64,000 bases of DNA from contig SVTT01000003.1 in the NCBI GenBank assembly GCA_015063625.1, positions 1 through 64,000 on the forward strand, written 5' to 3'. This document shows positions 25,281-34,877 of this stretch, one piece after another. The notes under the pieces were generated by a model. That model saw only the letters and a program-made list of their open reading frames with translations. It was not told where the DNA came from and searched no databases. The position numbers and the translations under genes are program-made. Source of the stretch: Oscillospiraceae bacterium (GTDB lineage: Bacteria; Bacillota; Clostridia; Oscillospirales; CAG-272). How positions within the stretch are numbered: position 1 is the stretch's first letter; the number at the start of each line of letters is the position of its first letter.

Positions 25281-27899
25281 TTAGTTGTTTTGCGAAGCCG
25301 CATATTCCTTCAAGCTCACACCGTAGTTGTAGAGTGCCTTTGCGAGATTTACCATCTTTTCATCGGTCGAGCTTTGGCTGATAGAATAGAGGTAATCGTT
25401 GATCGATACTTTGATGTAAGAGTAAGGTTCCCCTTTGCCGTTCTGAATAATCACAGAGAAATCTTTGTCAAAGTCGGTTGCGCTGATGGGATCACTTTCC
25501 AAAATGATATACCCGTTATTATAATCTTCCTGTGTCAGAAAACGTAGGTCTCCGTTTACCTGCACATTGATCCCCGACACCACCACAGACACCTTTATCT
25601 TAATGGAGAGCGTCGTACCGAATCTGACCGTGTACTGCTCCACCAAAGGCAAATTGGGCTCTATTTCAAACCGATCAGCCTCACTTACGGGAATCTCTCT
25701 GTTCGAGCTATTCTCTGTGTAAGTATTGCCGGTCATGGTCTGATTACCCTTGTATGCACTTGCAGTTTCGCCGTATGCAAGAAGGTCATCTATCAGCTGA
25801 ACCGTTAAATCATCTGCGGTTTTTCGTATTTCGAGAAGGTTTTTTTCTACGCTGTAATCGATGAGCCTTGCATTTTCATGCGCCACCGGGCTGCCACCTA
25901 TAAGAATCACTACGTTCATGGGATCGCCCAAGCACTGAGGATTGATGTCTTCAAAGGTGTAGATATACACTTTATCTTCAGTGGGATGCTTCTCGCACTC
26001 GGTAAGATACGTTAGCTTGCCGAGGAATTCAACTTCAATGAATATGCTTTCAAGGGGGCGATCTTCATTGTTTCTGATGTAGAATTTCATTGAAATACCA
26101 CCGCCGATATTGAGCTGTTGACCAACAAATTCAACCGCGGGTCTTTCCGTTTCGGGTACGCTTTGATATATGTGTATAGGCAAGCTCAAATCATAGCCCG
26201 TTGAACTGTTGGTGGTTTGAGAAATTTGACTATCAGGCAATTCACCGTTTCCTATACACTCTCCGTCAAACTCGGTGGTACCCGGATCCTGTGTGATCGT
26301 GAACCACTTGCGGAATGTACCGTCGTAGTTGCCCATGAAGTTGATGACTACCGTTGCTTTTTCGCCAACGTATACGTTGTTCTCGTAGGATATGGTATAA
26401 TCCGTGCCTGCCGTCAAGGTACGACCGTCAACAACGATGGAGGTAACCTTGGGCTCCTTTACGTTGCCGTCGTACTGGTAGCTCGTCTGGTCAAGAGTTA
26501 CGGTTGGATTGGTGACTTCCTTTACTTGGATAGTAAAATCTGCTCCCACGAAGGAAATGGTGTAGTTGTCTGCGGACAGAGTGCCCAGAGTGATGGCATA
26601 CGATCCCACATTTTCACCTTCTTCACGAGTCAGTGCGCCGGTCAGCGCGCTGGTCAGCGTATCACCACCAAGCAGACCTTCTGCCGTGTATGTCAGTGGG
26701 GGATTTTCATCGCCGTAGGACTTGATTTTCGCATCAGCCGTTACAGTCAAAGGTGCCTTAGCGATTGTGAAATCAACGGTTGCGGTAGCTTCACCGACTG
26801 TGATGCTTGCGGTAGCTGTACCTGCGTTCGTGTTGTTTGCATAGGAAATGGTCAGCTCGCCACCTTTCCAGCCCTCGCTATAATCAACGATGGCGGTGTT
26901 ATGCACGAGACCGTCATAGGTCGCATCCCTTGCGATGATGGTAGCGGTTTCGCTGTAACCGCAGTTTGCGGAACAGGAAACGGTGATTGTGTTGCCGTTT
27001 GCGGTATAGGTCAAGGTGTGATTTTCAGGTTCGCCTACGGTAACGCCGCACTCGTGAGTCTTGGTATGTGTACCGTCGCCGTTGTCGATGTAGGTGTAAT
27101 TTTCGCTTGCGTGGTTTACGGAATCCACTTCACCGTATGCGGTTTCACAGAAATCGCAAATCTTACCGCTTACACAAGTAGCCGTGCCACCCGAGCAAGC
27201 TTCATTTGCGGTATGCACCGCTTCACAGCAAGCATAAAGCTTATTGTGTGTTCCGTCGTTGTTTTCGGTGTATGTAAACTCGGTGCTTATGTGGTTATTG
27301 GGGTTCTTTGTTGTATCATATTCGACACCGCAAATTTCGCAGAGGTTGCCGCTTACGCAAGTAGCGGTTCCGCCCTTATGTTCTTCAAGTGTTGCTCCGC
27401 AACCGTAATCGCAAACGTGGTCATTATCCTCGGCGGAGTCGGCGTGTGTGCCAATATCCGTCTTTCCGCAATCACGGTCACAGATATGGTCGGTGTTTTC
27501 GTCTATGTGATTATCCACATCAACCGTGCCGTATGCTGTGTTACATACTGCGCAAACCGCTTTTTCAGTACAGGTAGCAGTACCGCCTGTATGACTATCC
27601 TTTGCAGGCGTGGTTGTTGTTCCGCATACGCTGCAAGTGATAGCAGTTAAGCAGTTTCCGTCATCCTCGGCAGGCTTGTGTCCGAGAGCCGAACCTTCAG
27701 TTGCTCCGCAGACAGTGCAGGTTTTTGCTGTTGTGCAATCTGCTTCCGTCCAAGTGTGCATCGAATCTCTCGTTTCGCCGCATACGTTACATTCGGTATC
27801 TGCACAGTCATCGTAAACGTGCTGTTCACACTTGCTACCGCAGGCTGCGAGAGTTACGATCATTAAGATCGAGAGTAGGATGAGTGTTAATTTTTTCAT
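25281..27899 (-). CDS. Cys-rich surface lipoprotein with MBG-type repeats
   Basis: The 872-residue protein has a lipobox (VTLAACGSK, Cys20). Residues about 20-300 carry at least eight short Cys-pair modules (ECNVCGET, TCTVCGAT, TCSVCGTT, VCAVCNTA, LCEICGVE, ICDFCETA) with His-rich linkers, which look like small metal-binding knuckles. Residues about 340-440 match an MBG-type repeat (APLTVTADAKIKSYGDENPP) and 445-525 a second Ig-like repeat. The C-terminal 340 residues are unrecognised. AAGGAAGG precedes the ATG. It is probably a surface or adhesion protein of the accessory island, perhaps controlled by the adjacent TetR protein. Confidence 0.8.
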   Translation of the reverse strand: MKKLTLILLSILMIVTLAACGSKCEQHVYDDCADTECNVCGETRDSMHTWTEADCTTAKTCTVCGATEGSALGHKPAEDDGNCLTAITCSVCGTTTTPAKDSHTGGTATCTEKAVCAVCNTAYGTVDVDNHIDENTDHICDRDCGKTDIGTHADSAEDNDHVCDYGCGATLEEHKGGTATCVSGNLCEICGVEYDTTKNPNNHISTEFTYTENNDGTHNKLYACCEAVHTANEACSGGTATCVSGKICDFCETAYGEVDSVNHASENYTYIDNGDGTHTKTHECGVTVGEPENHTLTYTANGNTITVSCSANCGYSETATIIARDATYDGLVHNTAIVDYSEGWKGGELTISYANNTNAGTATASITVGEATATVDFTIAKAPLTVTADAKIKSYGDENPPLTYTAEGLLGGDTLTSALTGALTREEGENVGSYAITLGTLSADNYTISFVGADFTIQVKEVTNPTVTLDQTSYQYDGNVKEPKVTSIVVDGRTLTAGTDYTISYENNVYVGEKATVVINFMGNYDGTFRKWFTITQDPGTTEFDGECIGNGELPDSQISQTTNSSTGYDLSLPIHIYQSVPETERPAVEFVGQQLNIGGGISMKFYIRNNEDRPLESIFIEVEFLGKLTYLTECEKHPTEDKVYIYTFEDINPQCLGDPMNVVILIGGSPVAHENARLIDYSVEKNLLEIRKTADDLTVQLIDDLLAYGETASAYKGNQTMTGNTYTENSSNREIPVSEADRFEIEPNLPLVEQYTVRFGTTLSIKIKVSVVVSGINVQVNGDLRFLTQEDYNNGYIILESDPISATDFDKDFSVIIQNGKGEPYSYIKVSINDYLYSISQSSTDEKMVNLAKALYNYGVSLKEYAASQNN

Positions 27900-27982
27900 A
27901 TTGGTTACCTTCCTTTAGGGCTGTTAAAGATTATTTGGTAGGTACATAGTAGCTACCAAATAGGGATATCCCTCAGCACATT

Positions 27983-28699
27983 TTATTTTTTCGATTTTGC
28001 CTTCGTACTTTTCGATATTTCTTCGAGATTGTGTTCGTTGGTTTCGGTCACGTACCTCTTGAAATTCTCATAGACCTTTCTTCCGATCGCTCGGTAGTCC
28101 ATTGCAAGTACCTTTGCGACCTTCATCTTTCGGGTTTCTTCGGGAACGTCGAACAGCATCATAATGGTGTTCAACGCACCCTCTATTCTATGCTCCATCG
28201 ATGCGGAATGCTCGGTGCTTGACAAGGTGGCGTATTCGATGCCCGAAATAAGCGCCTCTGTTTCAATGAACCTCTCATCGTCCCAGCCCTCGGTATATTC
28301 GGCGAACACCTTCTTGATCTTCTCCACATCATTTGCTCTGATGATATCAAGCGGTATCTGATGTGCGTATGCCGCTATGAAGAAGTCATACATCTGCGGT
28401 ATTTCCTCTCCGACTGCCACCATCGTGGTAAGTTCAAGGCAATAAGCAAGAAGCGAACTTCTTCCTTCGTCTGCGGCATTCTCCATCTCTCTCCATTGGA
28501 AATCACACATCATTTTAACAAGATCCGCAAGAATGTGTTCCTTCGTAGGAAAATAAAAGGTTAGGTTGCCGGTGCTGATATTTGCCTTTTTGCATAGCTC
28601 GGTAGCCGTTGTCTTTGAAAATCCGTTCTCAAAGAAAAGCTCCGATGTCGATTTGATAATAATCTGTTTCGTTGGCGTGGGGCCACGTTTGCCTGCCAA
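27983..28699 (-). CDS. TetR/AcrR family regulator
   Basis: With a TTG start at 28699 the protein is 238 residues. The N-terminal HTH is typical (IIIKSTSELFFENGFSKTTATELCKKANISTGNLTFYFPTKEHILADLV) and a helical ligand domain follows. TTG is chosen because GGGGGG lies 6 bases upstream and the product then begins AGKRGPTPTKQ, as in many TetR proteins. The frame stays open upstream for another 444 bases and fuses to an HTH-like segment, described separately. It may control the Cys-rich lipoprotein directly downstream. Confidence 0.75.
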   Translation of the reverse strand: MAGKRGPTPTKQIIIKSTSELFFENGFSKTTATELCKKANISTGNLTFYFPTKEHILADLVKMMCDFQWREMENAADEGRSSLLAYCLELTTMVAVGEEIPQMYDFFIAAYAHQIPLDIIRANDVEKIKKVFAEYTEGWDDERFIETEALISGIEYATLSSTEHSASMEHRIEGALNTIMMLFDVPEETRKMKVAKVLAMDYRAIGRKVYENFKRYVTETNEHNLEEISKSTKAKSKK

Positions 28700-29143
28700 A
28701 TTGATCCCCCCTTTGTACAAACATAGGCATTTATGATTTTTATTTGGAATTTTCCTAATTATAACATGTTGCGCGAGAAATCGCAAATAGTTTTTGGAAA
28801 TTCCCAAAAACTTTTTTACAAGAAAAGCATCGGATATTTCACCGATGCCTTTGGGGTGTTTTTTATTTTGAAATGCGATATCTTGATTCTTCTCTTTCGT
28901 ATAGTGAGCGAAGTAGTCGATCAGCCATTCCTTGGTTGTGAACACTCCGTTTTGCGCCCTTACGAACCGAAGTCCATCTTCCTTTTTCATCCAAGAATTT
29001 ATGAGATCGTTTGAGCATCCCACAAGCTTTGCTGCTTGCGTGGTGGTCAGTACCGTATATCTACGCTTGCAGAAATGATAATATGCGTGACGACCGCAAG
29101 CGGCCGCATATTCTTCGTGTGCAACTGTCTTGTCATTCACCAA
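28700..29143 (-). pseudogene. Excisionase-like HTH segment in frame with tetR
   Basis: This open segment encodes an HTH module (LTTTQAAKLVGCSNDLINSWMKKEDG, then NGVFTTKEWLIDYF) like the 85-residue protein at 24906-25163. It has no ATG with a ribosome site at its start, only TTG or GTG codons. It continues without a stop into the TetR gene, so it may be a decayed gene whose stop was lost or the front half of a true fusion of 386 residues. Confidence 0.45.
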
Positions 29144-29486
29144 GGCACACGAAGCACCGCATTTGAGGGTAACTTGCCGCCAAAGCGCTGAAAATCGTGG
29201 CTTTCGGGCGGGTTCAGATCACTCCCACTTGCGGTACTTTGCCTTGCAAAGTACCACTTGGCTGCGGCAAAGTCCAACAAAATCCACGATAAATTTTCTC
29301 CCCGTAAGGCGCAAAGCAGTTTTAAGAGAGTAGATTTTTCCGGAGCCAAGCCAAAATGATCGGGGAATATACGAATATTTAAGAGCATTTTGGCGATGGA
29401 TACGGAAAAATATGCCGCTTAAAACCTTATGGGTTCGACTCTCTTACGGCTACACAAAAAAATCAAAAGTTTTTCTTGATTTTCTA
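29144..29486. other. Intergenic region with hairpins, right edge of the island
   Basis: No credible gene is seen. A perfect hairpin GGTACTTTG-CCTTG-CAAAGTACC lies at 29233-29255. Near 29431 GGGTTCGACTCTCTT resembles the T-arm of tRNA-Ser (GGGTTCGAATCCCTT), and AAGAGAG near 29325 could pair with its CTCTCTT. These might be remains of an attachment site or tRNA. Confidence 0.4.
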
Positions 29487-29515
29487 TTGCATTTTCCCTT
29501 CAAATGTGATAAAAT
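29487..29515 (+). promoter_or_regulatory. Promoter of secG
   Basis: TTGCAT (29487-29492) and TAAAAT (29510-29515) are 17 bases apart. A small hairpin (ATGCGG/CCGCAT, 29536-29553) lies in the leader before the GGAGG of secG. Confidence 0.8.
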
Positions 29516-29578
29516 AGTTTGACATATGTAGATTCATGCGGTTCTTCCCGCATATTGAACGGTTTTGGAGGTGAAAAC

Positions 29579-29830
29579 ATGCAGGCATTGGAATGGGTAA
29601 TGGGTATCTCCATTTTGGTGATGGCGGTCTTTCTTGTCATCGCTGTTTTGTTGCAGTCGGGCAAGGATAAAAAGCTTTCGGGCACCATCACGGGCGGCTC
29701 GGAGACCTATCTCAGCAAGTCTAAGGGACATTCCCGCGACAAGATCCTTTCGATCGCTACTACGGTGGTTGCTATCGTATTCTCGGTCTTGGTGGTTGCA
29801 ATGTACGTGATCGTTGCAGGAATGTATTGA
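29579..29830 (+). CDS. secG: Preprotein translocase subunit SecG
   Basis: The 83-residue protein has two membrane segments (about residues 4-25 and 57-80) separated by the conserved SecG loop LLQSGKDKKLSGTITGGSETYL. SecG supports SecYE during protein export. The start MQALEW follows TGGAGGTG. It is a single-gene transcript between its own promoter and a strong terminator. Confidence 0.95.
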   Translation: MQALEWVMGISILVMAVFLVIAVLLQSGKDKKLSGTITGGSETYLSKSKGHSRDKILSIATTVVAIVFSVLVVAMYVIVAGMY

Positions 29831-29838
29831 TCCTTGTA

Positions 29839-29878
29839 AATAAAGAGGGTGCGCCGCTGCGCACCCTCTTTATTTTTT
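29839..29878. terminator. Bidirectional terminator between secG and recX
   Basis: A near-perfect stem AATAAAGAGGGTGCGC/GCGCACCCTCTTTATT with loop CGCT is followed by TTTTG on the plus strand. On the other side it flanks the recX stop, so it serves both converging genes. Confidence 0.9.
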
Positions 29879-29885
29879 GTTGTGT

Positions 29886-30524
29886 TCAGCTCCCCTTGAG
29901 CAGGGAAAGTGCCATCTTCGCCTCGCCGACAGAATAGCCGTATCGCAAAAGCACGGAAAGAAGACGTCTTGCCTCCTCCTCGGTTTTGGGATAATCGGCA
30001 CGCCGCTTTTGCAAAAGGCGGCAGCAGCGCGAGCAGGCATCCTGCGTCCCAAGCCACTCGCATGCCGCCTCTATCGCCTCACGCTCATAGCCCTTATTCA
30101 TCAAATCGGCAAGGATACGTCGATTCCCCCAAAGCTTCCGTACATTGCACTCTGCCGTACGCAGAGCCGCACGCCTCTCGTCAAGACAGCCGCGCCGCAC
30201 AAGCTCGCCGACCGCCTCCTCGGCGCTTTCTCCGCCGATGCCGTGTCGGCGTATTTTTTGCAGCAGCGTGCGGCGAGAGCACGCACCAAGGCCAAGCGCC
30301 CTCATGCCGATCTCGATGGCAGCCGCAACATCCGCCTCCCTGCGGTAGAAGCAAAGCTCCTCGTCGGTGATCTCTCCGACACACGGCAAACGGGAAAGGC
30401 GGGTGGAAAGAAGCACCAGGCGCTCCTCGCCTTCCTCGCCCCCTCGCAGACTCAACGCCACGCGCGCTCCCCCGTCAAGGGCGCGCACCGCAGTGATGCA
30501 TACACCGTTATTCCGCGTCATCAT
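29886..30524 (-). CDS. recX: RecX regulatory protein
   Basis: The 212-residue protein has the RecX helical repeats ([81 protein letters not shown]). RecX binds RecA filaments and limits recombination. The start at 30524 overlaps the last codons of recA, so the two are coupled. A further upstream start would lie deeper in recA and is less likely. Confidence 0.85.
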   Translation of the reverse strand: MMTRNNGVCITAVRALDGGARVALSLRGGEEGEERLVLLSTRLSRLPCVGEITDEELCFYRREADVAAAIEIGMRALGLGACSRRTLLQKIRRHGIGGESAEEAVGELVRRGCLDERRAALRTAECNVRKLWGNRRILADLMNKGYEREAIEAACEWLGTQDACSRCCRLLQKRRADYPKTEEEARRLLSVLLRYGYSVGEAKMALSLLKGS

Positions 30525-31626
30525 CCATCTTGAGCGCGCGCAGATCGAAATCCTCATCCTCGTCGTCAAGGTCAAAGGCTTCCTCATTCACTTCCATTTT
30601 CCCCGATTCCTCGCGGATCCTCGCCTCGATCTCAGCAAACAGGGCGTCATTGCTTTCAAGCAGCTTGCGAATATTATCCTTGCCCTGCCCGAGGCGCTCG
30701 CCGTTATAAGAGAACCAGGAGCCACTCTTCTGAATGATGTCAAGTGCGATACCGATATCGACCAGCTCGCCCGCGCGGGAAATGCCCTTTCCGTAAAGAA
30801 TATCAAATTCTGCCACGCGGAAGGGGGGCGCGACCTTGTTCTTGACGATCTTACATTTAACGTGGTTGCCGTAGATATCGTTACCGTTCTTGAGCTGCTC
30901 GGTCTTGCGCACGTCGATCCGTACCGAGGCATAGAATTTCAGCGCGCGACCGCCCGTGGTGGTTTCCGGATTGCCGTACATGACGCCAACCTTTTCGCGA
31001 AGCTGATTGATGAAAATGACGACGGCATTGCTTTTGGAAATGACTGCCGAGAGCTTACGCATTGCCTGGGACATCAATCTTGCCTGCACACCGACCTGGG
31101 ACTGTCCCATATCTCCCTCGATCTCCTGGCGGGGAACCAGCGCGGCAACCGAGTCGATGACCACGACGTCCACCGCGCCCGAGCGCACCAGCGCCTCAGT
31201 GATATCCAGCGCATCCTCGCCGCAATCGGGCTGGGAGACCAGCAGATTATTGATGTCAACGCCGAGCGCCTTTGCATAGACAGGATCAAGCGCATGCTCT
31301 GCGTCGATAAAGGCTGCCTGACCGCCCGTTTTCTGAACCTCCGCTACGATATGGAGCGCCACCGTGGTTTTACCCGAGGACTCGGGGCCAAAGATCTCAA
31401 TGATACGTCCGCGCGGAACACCGCCAATGCCGAGCGCCATATCCAGCGACAGCGAGCCTGTGTGCACCGCCTGCACCTCCATGTGCGTATTCTCACCCAG
31501 CTTCATCACCGTGCCTGCACCGTAATCGCGTTCAAGCTGCTTGATGGCAGTTTCAAGCGCCTTTTTTCTCTCATTTGCATCGATCGGCATGGTGCTCGAG
31601 GTATTTTTCTTGGACGTCGTTTTCAT
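30508..31626 (-). CDS. recA: Recombinase RecA
   Basis: The 372-residue protein is a standard RecA: Walker [10 protein letters not shown] (residues about 80-88), Walker [15 protein letters not shown], the L1/L2 DNA loops ([29 protein letters not shown]) and an acidic tail. RecA coats single-stranded DNA and drives homologous pairing and the SOS response. The start MKTTSKK follows AAAGGAG. No GAAC-N4-GTTC LexA box is visible at the promoter, so SOS control is not evident. Confidence 0.98.
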   Translation of the reverse strand: MKTTSKKNTSSTMPIDANERKKALETAIKQLERDYGAGTVMKLGENTHMEVQAVHTGSLSLDMALGIGGVPRGRIIEIFGPESSGKTTVALHIVAEVQKTGGQAAFIDAEHALDPVYAKALGVDINNLLVSQPDCGEDALDITEALVRSGAVDVVVIDSVAALVPRQEIEGDMGQSQVGVQARLMSQAMRKLSAVISKSNAVVIFINQLREKVGVMYGNPETTTGGRALKFYASVRIDVRKTEQLKNGNDIYGNHVKCKIVKNKVAPPFRVAEFDILYGKGISRAGELVDIGIALDIIQKSGSWFSYNGERLGQGKDNIRKLLESNDALFAEIEARIREESGKMEVNEEAFDLDDEDEDFDLRALKMDDDAE

Positions 31627-31660
31627 AGCTGATCTCCTTTTGCGTTTTTGAACTGATCCC

Positions 31661-31689
31661 ATTATACACCCTTCAATGCGCTTTGTCAA
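31661..31689 (-). promoter_or_regulatory. Promoter of recA-recX
   Basis: On the minus strand TTGACA (31689-31684) and TATAAT (31666-31661) are 17 bases apart, a full consensus. It lies 35 bases before the recA start. Confidence 0.92.
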
Positions 31690-32083
31690 GCGTTTTTTGA
31701 ATATATTTTTCCGTTTTCGGAAATATTTTTTTATTTATCCTCCTTGCAAAAACCATTGAATGCCTTTGGTTTTCCGCTTTCGGGAATATTGACCCAGCCA
31801 AGGCGCATCGGGTACAAGGGGTGCAGAACGCCGATCAAAAACCCAAAGAGAGCATGCACGCAAGCGCACGCTTGCCCACGCAGCACGCCTCGCGCGTATA
31901 ATGATTTGGAAGAAAGCTACGGAGCGCGACCACCTACATTGCCCTATACCACGCACGCTGCCAGGCAGGCCACGCCCCTTCTCTCGCACCCTCGTTTTTC
32001 CATTTTTACATTCGGAATTTCCATATTTTTTGGAATAAATTCCATTATTTTTGGATAAAAAAGATTCGGTTTCCAAAAACCAA
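31690..32083. other. Long intergenic region without a recognisable gene
   Basis: About 400 bases between recA and the MBL hydrolase. Frames crossing it have no ribosome sites and low-quality composition. Bases 32006-32060 are AT-rich with repeated TTCCA/TGGAA words that can form imperfect hairpins. I see no known RNA family. Confidence 0.5.
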
Positions 32084-32091
32084 CGAAAAAA

Positions 32092-32148
32092 CCAGGGCGC
32101 AGCGCCAATGCTCCCATAGAGCATCACGCTGCGCCCTCTTTTTGTACG
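32092..32148. terminator. Terminator after the MBL hydrolase
   Basis: The arms AGGGCGCAGCG and CGCTGCGCCCT enclose an inner stem ATGCTC/GAGCAT. On the minus strand GGTTTTTTC follows and on the plus strand CTTTTT, so it can act in both directions. Confidence 0.85.
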
Positions 32149-32149
32149 G

Positions 32150-32962
32150 TCAGATAATCCATTCTCTGCCCCCTGAGAGATCATGTAATCTTCCCATCAT
32201 TCGTTCCTTAAGGTAACAATACGCCGCACCCCCCGTACAGTGACCGGTATAAAACACAGTGGAGTAGGAAAGCAGCCGTTCGGCGATCCGATCAAGCAAG
32301 GCGCGGTCCTCCTCGCACGCGGGATCTCTTTTCATCAGATGGAAGCCCCCGATCAGCACATCGGGAGAAAACCATTCCATTATATTAAGGATGCCACGAT
32401 GCGAGCATCCGCTGACAAGGATCCGACGCCCATCTTCCTCGATCAGCAAATACTGCTCATGGCGGAAGTCCTCAGGCAGATAGCACCCGTCCGCGACCAT
32501 CCCCAGCCCTGCGGTATCCAATGGCTCCCTCAACTCACAGTCCCGACAGGAACACACCGTTACCCCCTCGCCGATCACAGCTTGGTCCTCGACCGCGCGA
32601 AAGCGAGAGGACATATGCCCGTTCGGGGCGAGGGAGGGATCAAGCCCGATGTATTTCGCGCCATCTCCCGAAAAGTGCGGCAAAAAGGCATGCGGACTGA
32701 TATAGACGGGGGCATCATGACAGCACTGAAGGAAAGCAGAGAGTCCTCCGCCGTGATCGTAATGCCCGTGCGAGAGCACTGCCGCGTCAGTCCGATCCAG
32801 CGCAATGCCAAGCACCTCCGCGTTTTTCGCAAACAGTGCACTACCGCCCATATCAAAGAGCACGCGCATACCGGATGCCGTTTCAAGATAAAGCGACAAT
32901 CCGTGCTCCGCGCCAATATCGGGACGGGAGGAGGTATTCTCCAGAAGAACGGTCACGCGCAT
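32150..32962 (-). CDS. MBL-fold metallohydrolase
   Basis: The 270-residue protein has the metallo-beta-lactamase metal motif LSHGHYDHGGG, a later SGCSHRGILNI and a terminal YTGHCTGGAAYCYL. The N-terminal RVTVLLENTSS...GLSLYLETASGMRVLFDMG is like the MJ0301/dihydropteroate-type (methanopterin synthase-like) branch of the fold, found in many bacteria with unknown substrate. The ATG at 32962 overlaps the upstream stop as TGATG, so it is coupled to the aldose epimerase gene. Confidence 0.85.
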   Translation of the reverse strand: MRVTVLLENTSSRPDIGAEHGLSLYLETASGMRVLFDMGGSALFAKNAEVLGIALDRTDAAVLSHGHYDHGGGLSAFLQCCHDAPVYISPHAFLPHFSGDGAKYIGLDPSLAPNGHMSSRFRAVEDQAVIGEGVTVCSCRDCELREPLDTAGLGMVADGCYLPEDFRHEQYLLIEEDGRRILVSGCSHRGILNIMEWFSPDVLIGGFHLMKRDPACEEDRALLDRIAERLLSYSTVFYTGHCTGGAAYCYLKERMMGRLHDLSGGREWII

Positions 32963-33837
32963 CACGAAAACTCTAACGCCATTTTGACGTTTTTCTGCTG
33001 ATCGGGCTCGATACGGAACATATTGCCCTTGACTTCAAGATCCTCTACACCGTCATGAAAGGCAGGCAAGCCATACCACGGCTCAATGCACACAAAGGGA
33101 GTGTCATTTGCCGCAGCCGACCAGATCCCGACATAAGGCGCGCCGGGGTACTCGACCGTCACTGCATGCCTCGCCCTTTCCGAGAAGAGTCTGACTTTGT
33201 TGCCGACGTGTGCAAGAAACACACCGTCGATGGCAAACAGATCGTGAGAAAGGGGGAGATACTTGCCGTCACGCAAGGGGTAGCCCAGACGCTTGCCCGT
33301 ATCGTAAAAGCGCTCGTTAAGTACCACAAGATCGGGGCTGCAATCAAAAAACTCGATCGCGTAATCCTCAAAGGTGCCCTCGCCCGCAAGAGGGACATTG
33401 ATCCCCGGATGACCGCCAAGGGTGGCAGGCATCATCTCCTTGCCGTGATTGACGATCGAAAAATCAAATTCAAGCCGTGCGCCGCGAAGCGCCACGTCAA
33501 TGATAAATTCAAACAAGAAGGGGTACGACGCGCGCGTGCGGTCGTCTGCCGCGAGCGTCAGGCGCATCGAGGAGGGGGTGACATTGCTTGCCGCGAATTC
33601 CATATCCTTTGCAAAGCCGTGCTTGCTAAGCGTATAGGTCTTTCCCCGATAGGTATACCGATCATCGTAAAGCGCACTGCAAATGGGAAAGAGCCAAGGC
33701 GCGGTGCTATCCCAATAGCGCGGATCGCGTTGCCAAAGAAACTCGGTGCCGTCGGCACGCCACACAGCGGAAAGGGGCTCTGCGCCAAGCGTCGAGATCT
33801 TAACGGTCAGATGTTCGTTTTGCAGAGTATAGATCAT
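32962..33837 (-). CDS. Aldose 1-epimerase family protein
   Basis: The 291-residue protein is a galactose mutarotase-like beta-sandwich enzyme. It shows WLFPICSALYDDRYTYRGKTYTLSKHGFAKDMEF near the active site, LGGHPGINVPL, and the C-terminal PFVCIEPWYGLPA that carries the catalytic Glu region. This branch (YphB/LACX-like) acts on sugars or sugar phosphates whose identity is unclear. The start MIYTLQ follows GGAGG. It has its own promoter and forms an operon with the MBL hydrolase. Confidence 0.88.
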   Translation of the reverse strand: MIYTLQNEHLTVKISTLGAEPLSAVWRADGTEFLWQRDPRYWDSTAPWLFPICSALYDDRYTYRGKTYTLSKHGFAKDMEFAASNVTPSSMRLTLAADDRTRASYPFLFEFIIDVALRGARLEFDFSIVNHGKEMMPATLGGHPGINVPLAGEGTFEDYAIEFFDCSPDLVVLNERFYDTGKRLGYPLRDGKYLPLSHDLFAIDGVFLAHVGNKVRLFSERARHAVTVEYPGAPYVGIWSAAANDTPFVCIEPWYGLPAFHDGVEDLEVKGNMFRIEPDQQKNVKMALEFS

Positions 33838-33861
33838 GGCATCCTCCAAAATTTTTTGTTT

Positions 33862-33890
33862 ATTGTAGCGCTTTTGGCGGGCAAATTCAA
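33862..33890 (-). promoter_or_regulatory. Promoter of the epimerase-MBL operon
   Basis: On the minus strand TTGAAT (33890-33885) and TACAAT (33867-33862) are 17 bases apart, 25 bases before the epimerase start. Confidence 0.8.
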
Positions 33891-33987
33891 GAAAAAATTG
33901 AACGTGGCGAAAACAAGCCTCACCTGTCCCTAGTCCCACAGGCGCATTTTACGGGCACTTTTGCCCCTGCTCTCTTTGTAGAGCTAA

Positions 33988-34794
33988 CTACCGAAGAGCC
34001 TTCGGCGTATGGCCCGTCTGCTTCTTCATCAGGCGGCAAAAGTAGTTCGGGTCCTCAATACCGACCTCCCGTGCAACCTCACCCACCGAAAGATCGGTGG
34101 TGGCAAGCAACCGGCAGGCAAGCTCGGTTTTGATATGCAGCATATATTGCTTGGGGGACATGCCCGTGCTCTCCTTGAAGACATGCGCAAAGCGCCCCTC
34201 ACTCAGGTGACACATCTCGGCATATTCGCGCACCGTACGGTTTTCCTGCCCATGCTCGTGCATATGCTTACGCACCGTATCGATACTCTTTTGCAGGGCG
34301 GCGCTGACCGTACTCTGCGCCTCGCTGCACGCCCTGCCCGCAAGCGAGAGAAATTGGACCAGCAAAGCCGCCGAAAGCTCGGCACTGTGGGGCTTTTGCA
34401 GCAAAAACTCCTCCACCATCTCCTCCAGCACCACGCGAAGTGCCGCACCGTTCGAAAGATGCGTAATGCGCCCCGAAAGTCCAAAGCGCGTCATCAGCGC
34501 TTCGCAGGCAGTTCCGCTGAAATGGATATAGCACGTCAGGGTATCATCCCTTTCCGAGATCGCATACTCCTGACGCTCACAGGGACGGTAAAGGATCATA
34601 TCGTCCTCTCCCGCAAGCAGCTCTCGCGCCCCCTCGGTCACACGGACCTGTCCCTTCATCACATAGAGGATATACCAATCCACGCGCCCCTCACGGCGCA
34701 GAATGCGGATCTCCTTTCCCGAGAGCCTCTGGATACCGCATCGATTGATCTCCAGATAGCGGTGGGATATCTTTTCGCTGGATATGACAGCCAC
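33988..34794 (-). CDS. AraC family transcriptional regulator
   Basis: The 268-residue protein has an N-terminal cupin-like sensing domain (about residues 30-110) and two C-terminal HTH motifs (TVREYAEMCHLSEGRFAHVFKESTGMSPKQYML and SVGEVAREVGIEDPNYFCRLMKKQTGHTPKALR). Such proteins bind a sugar and activate nearby genes. The GTG at 34794 is chosen because GAGGTG lies 6 bases before it. It is divergent from the Gfo/Idh oxidoreductase, its probable target, and a palindrome lies between them. Confidence 0.9.
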   Translation of the reverse strand: MAVISSEKISHRYLEINRCGIQRLSGKEIRILRREGRVDWYILYVMKGQVRVTEGARELLAGEDDMILYRPCERQEYAISERDDTLTCYIHFSGTACEALMTRFGLSGRITHLSNGAALRVVLEEMVEEFLLQKPHSAELSAALLVQFLSLAGRACSEAQSTVSAALQKSIDTVRKHMHEHGQENRTVREYAEMCHLSEGRFAHVFKESTGMSPKQYMLHIKTELACRLLATTDLSVGEVAREVGIEDPNYFCRLMKKQTGHTPKALR

Positions 34795-34877
34795 TCTGAT
34801 CACCTCACGTTCATTTTACCTCTTTGCTTAGGGGTTGTCAATAGCGGTTTTGTGCTAAAAAACAGCAGCTTCAGCTA

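Noticed and set aside
31627..31700. LexA (GAAC-N4-GTTC) box at recA
   Set aside because: Only half-sites are found near the promoter.
31735..32184. 149-codon minus-strand frame in the recA-MBL gap
   Set aside because: It crosses a strong terminator stem and lacks a ribosome site.
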